Shown here one piece after another: positions 21,714 to 32,300 of a DNA stretch of 64,000 nucleotides; the stretch's first letter is position 1; each line of letters opens with the position of its first letter. A program made the position numbers and the translations under genes. The stretch covers positions 2,035,370 to 2,099,369 of the forward strand of contig JACGCM010002238.1 in NCBI GenBank assembly GCA_014058105.1. The letters run 5' to 3'. The notes under the pieces were generated by a model. That model saw only the letters and a list, made by a program, of their open reading frames with translations. It was not told where the DNA came from and searched no databases. Origin of the DNA: Kingdonia uniflora. Taxonomy: Eukaryota > Streptophyta > Magnoliopsida > Ranunculales > Circaeasteraceae.

Positions 21714-24700
21714 CTAAGGTCTCCAATTTGGCCTCACTGGCTTGAAAACTTTCTTGTATGGATTATCGATTACAGTCTTAGCTTTGGCAGGCTTACTTGG
21801 CATCGATGGAAGTACAACTGGTTCTGCAATGAATGCCATTGGCGATGGTTGACTAGATGCATTGGTCAAAGAACCGGAGATATTGGTGGTGGTGATGCTT
21901 GAGAACGTCATTTACCTCTGTTAAACAAATTGGCCCTTGGTCGGCTTGTTGACTCATTGAAAACTTCACTTTTAGTACCAAATAAATTGGCCCTTGGTCT
22001 ATTTCCTCTCGGTCTACCTCCTTGGTTTTCTCCTCTGATTGGTTTGTCAAACACCATTTTCCTTCGATTTTTGTCTCTGCTACACCCAGTGTCCACCCTA
22101 TAAATTTGCCTCTCTTTCCTTGGCTGTTTTGGGGCAGGTTGACCTTTACAAGTCTTTTTGTTATGGCCATAAAGTCTACATTTACCACATCTTTTCTGAT
22201 TCTTTTCCGAACCCTCATTTGCATCTTTTTTCCTTACTTTCCTAGGCCTCCCAGTTTCCCTTACAAGTGGTGGTGGTTCGACCTGACGTAAAGGCTGCTC
22301 ACAAAGCAAAATAACTTGATTATAATTAGTTAATGAGAGCTATGTTATACATTAAATTGGTAAAGAGAAAAAAGATAATTGGTTATATTAGATAGGTAAG
22401 AGAATGTACTAACTTTCTCCCACAATGATGAATCAGCTATAGGTAAAACAAGACCTTCACATGTTACTACGTAATTAGCTACCCTATGATAGGGACTGCA
22501 ATAACTACAAGATAAAACATATTTGAGCATATCTAACATTAAGTTGGCATCAAACATCAATATGAATAATATACAAATATATAAATATGAATAATATTTT
22601 AAATAAACTTACTTCTCCCATTCCAAGTCTTCATATAGACTTAACACACGAACTGCATGAACACATGGTAGTCCTGAAACTTTCCATTCATTGCAAGAAC
22701 ATTGTTAATTCTCAAGATTCAATGTCCACCATTGACCAGACGGGTTAATAGCAACCCAATTATTGTCAATGGACCCTTGAATGTTATAATTTTTGGCCTC
22801 CTCCTCAAGCTTTGCAATATGTACCTAAGCCCTAGGTACTATACTATCTTGATCCCATTTCTTGGCTTTTAACCTTCGCTCATAAGTTAACTTCATCATC
22901 ATTAAATTCAGATTCTCAATTGACTTGTGGATTGGTATGTCTCTCACTTTCATAATCCAGTTGCTAAACGATTCACTAAAATTGTTAGTAACATGTTCCC
23001 ACTTTGCAGTAAAATCAAAATGGGACTTGCACCAAGTTTCATATGGTTCCTTCTCCAACCATTGCCTTGCCCTAAGATGATCTTTATCAAGCTTATCAAG
23101 AAACTTCTCTTTTTCTTCTTGTACATAAGCTTTTGCAGCCCCCCAAGACAACCTTTCTAAGTGCGCTCCTTTAAAATTCTTCTTGAAATTTTTATAAAAA
23201 TGCCTGAAACAAAACCTATGGTTTTGATGGTGGAAAACCTGAACAAAAAGCAAGGGAGTTAAAATAAAGAAAACGATTGTATATGTATTAAAAAGTTTAA
23301 ACATATAAGAGTTTTAAATATATATTATACCTGAGCGACAGCATCAACCAGTCCCTTCTGCCTATCAGATATGAAGGTAAGTTTGCTCGGGTGCAACGTA
23401 AGATAAGGAGCCAATAACCCCATAAATGTCTTCCATGTAGCAAGGCACTCACTCCTACATAAGTATATAGCAATATGGAATAAACCATTATTTTCATCTA
23501 GACCAACAATTGAGAGGCACTGCCCCCCATACTTCCCCTTCAAAAAACATCCATCTAAACCTATGATTGGTCTACAACCTTTGACAAACCCATCCAAATA
23601 TGCCTTGTATGCTATACAAGTTCTTGTCCACATCTTCATGTCATCATCTGTACTACACTTTGCAATGCTACCAGGGTTCGAGATAAGGATTTGCCTACAC
23701 AACTCAGGCATCAAAGTGTAGCCTTCGCCAAAAGAACCAACAATTCTCTCTATGCATATGGTTTTGCCATTCCAAGCTGTAAAGTATGAGAGATCTACAC
23801 CATATCTCCTACTAATTATAGTCATTGCATCTTGTGAGGAAAATGTGTTCATGTCTATAACTGTTTCCTCAATCTCATTAGCAACCCAAAGTGCATTTGC
23901 AAGTCTATTTTTGGTACCAGGTTTCCTCTTACAGTTGTGCACAAATACACCATTCATTAACCTCATGGTATGTCCATCATTCTACCTTCTAACATAGACC
24001 AACCACTTGTACACTTTGTCAATGTACTTATACCGTAGCATGTATCCCTCATTCTTAACTTGCTTAAAACTAAACCTGTTAATAATAGTAAACCTTCTAA
24101 GATGCTCTCTAGCTTCATACATTGTGTGCCACTCCATCCCAACCTTCAATTCTTCGTAAACCTCAACAAGAGTATTCTTAAAAACATTTTCTTCTTCTTC
24201 TTTGAATATATTATCCGTTTCACCCACAATGTCTCCAAAATCATTACATCTTCTCATATCATTTTCATTTGGTATGTCGTCCCCATCCTGCGATGAATGG
24301 GTGCTATGGTATCCTTCCTCGGGTTCTAAATTATCTAGAACAAGTTGATCATCCACCAAGTTATCAACATTTTTTCTACAATCTCATCTCCAACCCCAGT
24401 ATCCCCACCCCCACCCCATCAGCATCAAAATCACCTTCTTCCTTTGTATCATCAGTGTTAACCTCTTCAGCATCAAAATTACCCTCTTCCTCTGTATCAC
24501 TCTCAAAGTAGTCAAGCAATTCATCTAAGTCTTCCTCGGGCAAATAAGTAGATCTCAACCTCTTTGGCTTTTCTTCCAAAGATTCATTATTTCTTTTGAC
24601 AACCTTGGTTTTAGTTGGTGCTCTTTGTACACCCTTTACTGTATTTGCTTGGATGTTTGGCAAGCCTGAAGCTGGCATATCAAAGGTACCAATTATTATA

Positions 24701-25036
24701 ACATATATATGAATACTATGGTCGTTATAGTTATCATTGGTTATCCACATTTGCTTGAGTATATCTGCATTAAGAATCACTTGCTTGCCATTGCACAAAC
24801 AAACAAGTTCAATTTGACTCTCAGGAGGAGTTGCTGCCCTCCCAAGTGTATCATTCATTAGCTCTGTTATAGATTTGAGCAGGTTAAAGTAATACAAATT
24901 GTTGCCATCTACACTCATAAGGATATCATATGTTCCACCTTAATAGTCTTCTAATGTGAAATCATCGTCAATTGCCTTAGCGACCCATCTCCCATCAAAA
25001 TGAATAAAAACGTCTTTAACTGCTAGCCAATCCCTG
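21714..25036 (-). pseudogene. MuDR/MULE transposase, lightly damaged
   Basis: The transposase would cut and join the MULE ends in the nucleus. On the minus strand: an N-terminal region (VFIHFDGRWVAKAID, 25000-24376), an acidic linker, the MULE N-terminal domain, then the DDE core. The first Asp is in IIGLDGCFLKG (codon 23555-23553), the second in FISDRQKGL (23366-23364), and the Glu in NNFSESFSNW (22974-22972). A SWIM zinc finger (CSCNEWKVSGLPCVHAVRVL) lies near 22690-22630. A CCHC-like CGKCRLYGHNKKTC and the FKPVRPNW tail end the protein. Introns are evident, for example 23239-23330. Lesions: TAA 24940-24942, two frameshifts near G- and A-runs at 24360-24410, TAG 23982-23984, TAA 22705-22707, and a frame break near 21910. 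Confidence 0.85.
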
Positions 25037-25231
25037 TCAAACATAGAATGATATAGAAGTATTAAGGTAGAATGATATACAAATATATTAAGATAGCGAC
25101 TAGTTGATCATAAGTATATATGTGCGATGTAAGCCAATCAAGCATCGTAAAAGCCATATTACTCAAACAAAATAATCAACCTCATAACTTACTACTTCTT
25201 TTCCTAATTCTTCTTAAAGAAATCCCAATCT

Positions 25232-25262
<31 letters not shown>

Positions 25263-25392
25263 TCGCTTCCCATTTTTCTCCATCATTTTGATAGATTAAG
25301 ATTCGAGCGCAAGATCAAAGGAAACAGAGAATATGAGTTTCCTCTCAGAAACCCTAATAGAAGAAGTTAGAAGATTGTGGAAATAAACTAAC
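25037..25392. promoter_or_regulatory. MULE transposase 5' region
   Basis: Sequence between the transposase N-terminus and the right inverted repeat. It contains a (TA)n run (25235-25262) and presumably the minus-strand promoter. No specific element can be assigned. Confidence 0.4.
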
Positions 25393-25618
25393 TCTCTATT
25401 TTCTTCTACTTTGGTCTTACGTAACTACCTAGGTGGATGCTGACTCATTAAATAATAGGGTAAAACAGGTTTTTAAGTTTTTTGGTCGGTCAAATGAAGG
25501 GTCAACACAATTTGACCACCGAAAATTCAAGTTTCAGGGGGTAAAGTAAGCTTTTAGTTAAAGTGGGGTTTTGTCACAAAGAGCTTTCCTAACTTGGGGG
25601 GTAAAGTCAAATTTACTC
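25393..25618 (-). repeat. right terminal inverted repeat of MULE
   Basis: The reverse complement aligns with 17783-18006. The outermost bases read GAGTAAATTTGACTTTACCC. The right target-site duplication ATCCCTAAA follows at 25619-25627. Confidence 0.9.
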
Positions 25619-25627
25619 ATCCCTAAA

Positions 25628-26063
25628 TCAACTTAGCATCTCCATCAATGGAAAGGCTTGAATCAAAATAGCGTAAATATAAATAGTTCATTGACGATGC
25701 GAACGACCATTACAGAGATGACAATTCATCATATTGAGTGAGACTTTAGTGTCTCATTTTTTTGTTTCTCATTTTTTAGTGTCTCTAAATCCTCCCCTTA
25801 CCAAAACCCTCATTAAAAAAAAATCACATCTCTATCATGGACATCTCATATGTTCCAACCTTCACAACAATGAAACAACATAGGAAAATGTTACTGAGTA
25901 GGACATTTTGGACACAACCACCAAAGCAGGTGGGTGACGACGAGATTGGTTACTTTATGCGCGAAAGCAACAATCGTCACCATCACAAACCAAGTGAGAA
26001 CCGGAAAAAATGGAGATTAAAACTAAGCTTATTATAGCTAATACTTAAAGGTGGCAACAACAC
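25628..26063 (+). promoter_or_regulatory. ETHE1 promoter and 5' leader
   Basis: TATAAATAG lies at 25678-25686, only 51 bp from the MULE target duplication, and is a plausible TATA box for ETHE1. An upstream open frame of 66 codons (25837-26037, MDISYVPTFTTMKQ..) ends 26 bp before the ETHE1 ATG. If it is inside the transcript it would be a uORF. The transcription start is not visible from sequence alone. Confidence 0.4.
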
Positions 26064-26306
26064 ATGACTCATCATCTCCATCTCCTTCGTTGGCCCTCTC
26101 TCTCCAATCTCATCTCAATCTCTCATTCTCAAAAGAAGAATTACTGTTTCAAATCATCACAAATGGTGAATCACTACAACACTAGTACTACTAGTTCATC
26201 TGGTGGATCTAAACCAACCCTTTTGTTTCGCCAATTCTTCGAGAAAGATTCTTCTACTTATACTTACCTTCTTGCTGATGTTGGGCACCCTGATAGACCC
26301 GCTTTG
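26064..26306 (+). CDS. ETHE1: ETHE1 exon 1
   Basis: 81 codons, from the first ATG of the frame to ..GHPDRPAL. The donor is GTGAGT. It holds the presequence and the [20 protein letters not shown] strand of the fold. Confidence 0.9.
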
Positions 26307-29300
26307 GTGAGTTTTATGATTTGGGCTTTATAATTTGTTGTTAGTTTGTGTAGTTATGAGTACCCCTTTTGTTTTTTTCGGGTGTTTATGATTGGGTGTT
26401 GATTTGATTTTTGATTGTTTTGTTTGATATGTTATTTTTGGTGAAATGGGGTTTAGATGATTTGGAACTAGGAATCTAGAATGATATGACCTATAGTGAC
26501 TAAAAAGAGTGATCGAAATGAATTCATAAGGGAAGCATTAGGAAAATAAAAATGATACCTACAACTCTACAAGATACAGATTAAAGAGTGCTAAAGGCAG
26601 CCACGGCCGCCTGAGACTTTAAAATAAACAACATTGGCGAAGGATTGAAACAAAAGGCACTCTTATGGGTATGTGTACAAATTTTCTAACATGAATTTAA
26701 GAGGCGAATAAATGTGTCTAGACTTTATTTTCTCTAGGTTCTTTGACTTCTTTCCATTTCAATATTCTCATTCCAGGTTGTCTCAATCCAAATTCTCGCT
26801 CTGACAATCAAAATATCCTAAGAAAAGATTCTCTCAATCGAACTTTTCTTTTGATTTTCTCTCCACCAATTTTCTTCCTATATTCTCCAAATCAAGTTTA
26901 TATATAATTTCTCCGAGTAACTTTCAATCGAAATTTTCACTTTGATCATATATTTTCAAAGTCTATCCGCATTTCTTAGCCATATTTTTTCTCTCTACTC
27001 TCAATCCGGCTTTTCTCACTAAACTTTCATTCTAGATTGATTCAATTCAAACTTTCTCGCTCGAAATAGTCTTAGACTAAAGTTTTTTTCTTCTATTTTT
27101 CTCTTTAGATTATCTAAGACCAAATAGTCTTTACGTGGGTGTGTGGGTGTGGGCGAATTTGTGTCATCAGTCACGGTACCCTTGCAGGATAATGTTTTCC
27201 TGTTGTTTTCCGGTTAACCATTTTCCTTGCTTAGGATATTATGATCCTCGGTCCAGAAATGAAATTCAATCAGTTATCAAATTCAAAATGTATAGGGAAA
27301 ATCCCAAGGCTCGCGGTTTCTTTCTCGTTTCTCCTCATATTATCTCTTCTCTTTGTCTACTCTCGGCTTCCATACTGAAGCATGGTTGTTAAATGCACAT
27401 CTAGGGGCAAACTAATTTACACTTTAAACTTTACAGCCTAAGGAAACTACAACAAACTGAAAACATAAGGGAAATGAGCTGTAAATGACAACATATGGAA
27501 AATGATTATTCTCATGGGCAAATCAATCAGTAGCATGGAAATACATGTCGTTAAAATCTTCTGTTTCTTGAAGTTGAAGTAAATCAAGGATGAAATACAT
27601 ATCGAATATTTATTTGCATATCATTTACTCTGATAAGAATAACTTTGAATTTGCACCATTGGATAAAACTCGTCTCACTTCCATGATTCATCACAAGATA
27701 CCATACTGAAGTAAGGAAAGTTACTAAGTTGTAATTCTGAAGCCACACGTTTGTAACTTGTGAGTTACCCCCTCCATTCAAGCATTGTTTGTTGTCTTTT
27801 TTTCTCCTGAAGTTTTTTAAACTGGGAGAGTAAAGGGGAAGTCGGTTTCTCCATACACTTTAAAGAGATTTATGTCTTGTGTAGCATGTACTTTACCTGT
27901 TTTTAATTTGAACTTATAACGTTTCCGCGAAAAAAATTACCTTAACTTGCAACAATGTTCAATGGTGAGATCGTTGAGATAATTCATAATCAATTTATAT
28001 TAAGAATAGGACACTATATTAAACTTTGTTAGAGTACAAAATCTGTTTATTGTATAAAAAAAAACACAGCCTATGAAATAATTGCAAGAAGATTAGAAAT
28101 ACCAAAACTTGTCACGATTAGAGGAAATTCCCAAAAGGCAATAGTTTGAGCATCTTAATGCTAAGTGTAGTTAACTTTTCCAAATTCCCAGTTTATTACT
28201 GGAGAGAAGAAGACGGTGAAAAGAGGAGAATTGAAGTTGTGTTGTTCATCTTTTCACAAAAGGCACACACTCGTGACTTCTAATGATATTTGTGTATAAG
28301 TACAGTGGATAAAATGTATGTCCTAGTAACATTAATATATTGCAGAATAGAAGAAAATAATGGTATGTCATTTGAGTAATGCAAAATTCGTAGTTTTTGT
28401 AGGGACATTTTCTTGTTCTGAATTCTGTAGCTGGAAGTTTTTAATTTGGAGAACATTTTTTTTTTTCTGATGTGAATAGTCCACGTTATTTTCCATGGCT
28501 ACTTGCTTCTTCCTTCCTTCGTTTTAACACTTCATTTTATCCCCTGGATAATTCAGCTTCTCAATTTACTCATCAATCATATGTATAGGCTAATTACTGT
28601 AGCTCATTTAGTATTCAGTATTCTCTTATATACTTCGATATTTGTGACTTTTACTTCTGCGGTGATCACAAAATTTGGGGGCGGTTCTGACTGAATTTAG
28701 CTTCTTGTAGTTGGTGGACCCAGTAGATAAAACTGTGGACAGGGACCTTGCTCTTGTTAAAGATCTAGGTTTGAAGCTCATTTACGCCATAAATACCCAT
28801 GTTCATGCTGATCATGTCACTGGAACTGGACTTTTAAAGGTTTCTTACTTCTTCCGGACTCTTTTCATTTGTTATTTACATTTTCAATTAATCATGTATT
28901 TACTTGCTTTTTATGTGATGCATGCTAATGGATGATAGATCCTCACGTATTTCATATCTTCCATTGATCTCTACAGATAGTGCCTTTTTCTTGCAGGGTA
29001 AGACTCCAGGAGTTAAATCTATAATATCTAAAGCCAGCAATTCAAAAGCTGATTGTTTTGTTGAACATGGCGATACAATTAATTTTGGAAATCTTTTTCT
29101 GGAGGTAAGGCTGCATATGAAATGTGCTTTTACTATTAGGGTGTGTTTGATTGCATAGAAAATATTATGAGGAAAATATCATTTTCGTATGGAAATTAGT
29201 TTTGAGAAATTTTTCCCGGAAAACCATATATAAGTTGTTCGTACATTGAAAATAATCAACTTTATTGAGTATCTCTATGTAAACGAAGAGACAAGGGAGG

Positions 29301-32300
29301 AGAGAGAAGAGAGAAGAGATAGATGGAGCCAGGAAATTTTTTGTTGGGGGTAAGCTAGGAAAATAAATGGTTTGTTTTTGAGAAAATTTTCCCCACCTCT
29401 AATAAAAGTTACCAAATAGTGGAAAACCAAATGAGATAAATATTAAAAGTAGTATAGCATGATTACCCATGATTTAACTTCAAAAGTGAGCACTTCTATT
29501 CTACAATAACCAACAACAAATGAACTTCAATTTCATCCATACCAACTTTAGTGCAAAATGTAAGAGAATGCCAAAGGCGCCGGTGAACAATTTGTTGTTG
29601 TAATAGAAACCAACAATAAGCAAGCTTGGTAGAGAGCAACAGGCAAATTTATTTAGTGTCGTTAACATCAGTACTTTTGCTTTCAATATCAAACAATATC
29701 ACCACAATAAAGAAGCTTATAAGAGAGAAACAACAAGCAACTATACTAATGCATTTTTGCAACCATGTTTTAAAAGTTGGCGTTAACCTCCAACAAGACT
29801 GCATCACTTCAAGGCTGGTGAAGAAAATCAATCAAAATATTTTCTTAAAAAGCCATCTCAACTAAGCGGTCCAGGCAGCTAGGGTTTCCAATTGATGTTA
29901 ACTCGGTCAAAGTGGGTCCATGCTCTTGGTCAAAAGGACGGATTAATCTGACATGCACTGGCTATAATGGTTAAAAGTGCTCTGCACTTGTGGGTTGTTT
30001 AGAAATTTTAATTCTTTATAGTCTAGGTGGTTCCAGCGATCTAGTGAAACCATAGTAGATATATTTCTCTGATATAAAGTGACAAAAGATAAGGGTAACT
30101 GTTGGAGTATATGTTTGCATCTATACATATACTAGTTTAGTCCCACATTGAGTAAGAATAGAAGTAGTTTAGAAAGCCCCTATTATATAAAGGGAGTCTA
30201 AGATGTAATCTAATTATCAACTTAAGAGTAATAAATTCTTCTTATTATTTACTTCTACATGGTATCAAAGTGGTTCTGTTCTTGAAGACAACGTAACGGT
30301 TTCACGCTTCCGCCGGCGGCAACCATGTCGTCACCTGATTACTCGGGGGGGGAATCCAGTATTCCTTTATTTTATTTTTTTCTTTAAAGATTTTTTGCTT
30401 CTTTCGAGTCTTCTCAAAACAGTTTGGTATAGTTTTTTCTTTTCGATGAATGTTTTGCTTGTTCGTGTTATTCGTATGCGATTCTACATTGATGTAGAAT
30501 CCTTGATGTGATTTAAAGTTACGATTGTGCAATCTCTTTGCAACTGCTATTATCTATTGTTCGCCTGTGCAACGTTAAATTGAAACATCAAATCTCTGAC
30601 TCGTTAAGATGGTGTTCTTCAATCCCATCTTTGAACTCTTCATTCAATCAAATGTTTGTTATCGAACCATTGAGTCACTGGTTCCTTTTATTTCCTGGTT
30701 CAATCTTTTGTAGTTCTGATTTTGCTATTATGTGGGATTTATGGTGCAAATCTCGATTCAACGAGTCTCTTGTTTATTCTTCCATCATAGGTGGAAGAAC
30801 TTGTAGTATGGGTTGTATCCAATAAGGGGTCAGTTAGATCCATTGAAGGTGTTTGGCTTCGTGAAGAAATTTTTCGTAGATTCAATTCGTGGGCTTCTAA
30901 TGCAATGAGATCAAATGCAATTGAATTTGATATGAGATCGATTCTTTTTTAGATCTTTGATGCGTGTTTAGCTCTGCAAGTCAACTTTGGAGAAAGAAGA
31001 AAGACTAAAAAGAAAGTTTCCTATCTGTTTGTAAGTTTGGTAACAAGTATGAGCTTTTTTTTGCAAGGCTTAACAAGTATGAGCTTTGATATTGTCAGGG
31101 TTTATTTCATATGAAGTTGTGATGGTGACCATATCTAGTTCTTCTGGTTTGTGGGTCTAATGACTCCTGTTGGATTAGTCCCAACGTAGTCAGATGCGCT
31201 CGCAAATGCGATAGATGCATTTAATGCAACCTGGAATCGCATCGCATATCCGTTGCAACCCCTTAAATGCGGCCGGATGTAGATGCGTTGCATTTTGTCG
31301 CATTTGTCGATTTTTATCACATTTCCTAATGCAACGCAAATGCGAGAATCCAACTGAAACACGATAGAAAGCACAAATAAGAAAAACATTGTGCGAGAAT
31401 ACACTAATACTAAGCGAAAAAGACCTTATATAATAAATAATTGCTAAATCTATTATACGATACTAATATATAATATAATTACAAGTATAACTTTCCTAAT
31501 AAGAATAAGATAGGAGATGTAGGAAACGAGATACTTAATTACCTCATTCAAAGTAAAACCTAAAATATGAAATACATACATTCTAAGAACTCCCCTCAAC
31601 CAGATGCATTAATTTCCTAATTATGGTGTGTTAATTTTTACTTGGCAACGCTTATTATATTTCCAAGTTATGTTTGTTAGCTGGTACTTGGTTTATGCAG
31701 ATATCTCAGTTATTCATTTCCATTTTGGATTACCTAAATTTGTTAGTTATGTTATATTATATTTTATATGATTTTCTTAATAAATACATTGCATATATAG
31801 ATTTATATGCACATATATTAGGAATATATACAATTTTTGCCTATTGTATTGCAATATTTGCTATAGCATTACAATATTTGTGCTATTTGCAGTAGCAATT
31901 TTTTCATCGTGGTCGTATCGCATCGCAACACGCATTAACTACCTTGGTTATATAGTGACATGTTGTTGGTAACCCAGTTGACGATATTCTCCTATTCTCC
32001 TATGCAATCTTCATGCGGTGTATCACAACCCCTGCGATCAGAAAGATTGTTTCTATTTTTAAGAAAGGGTTTTGGTTTATTTTACTGGTTAATTTCTGCT
32101 ATGGAGAAACTTGTGAAGAAGTGTATTGTGGTAATAACACATTGATTCAGTTTAATCGTGTTGCTCAAATCTCTTCTACTTCAGATCCTGTAATACCTTT
32201 TGACTCGTTAAAGTTCTCGGAGATTTTTTGGTTCGCAATATTGATACATAGTCGGGTGAACCCTTTATTTATTAATTCAGCTTGACATGAGCACTTTGAT

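Larger units (their letters stand above)
17783..25618 (-). mobile_element. Mutator-like element (MULE) carrying host gene fragments
   Basis: A 7836-bp element bounded by long terminal inverted repeats (17783-18006 and 25393-25618) and a perfect 9-bp target duplication (ATCCCTAAA). The right half encodes a MuDR-type transposase on the minus strand (25036 to 21714). The left half carries unrelated host-like sequence on the plus strand: a 77-codon open exon-like block (19225-19455) and a broken F-box/DUF295 gene (19470-20581). It also has a tRNA-like sequence. Intact termini and few transposase lesions indicate a fairly recent insertion. Acquisition of host sequence by MULEs (Pack-MULE behaviour) is established, but here it sits beside a transposase gene. 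Confidence 0.9.

Noticed and set aside
22022..22291. 89-codon plus-strand frame across the MULE transposase
   Set aside because: It is the antisense shadow of the zinc-knuckle end of the transposase, which has clear family motifs on the minus strand.
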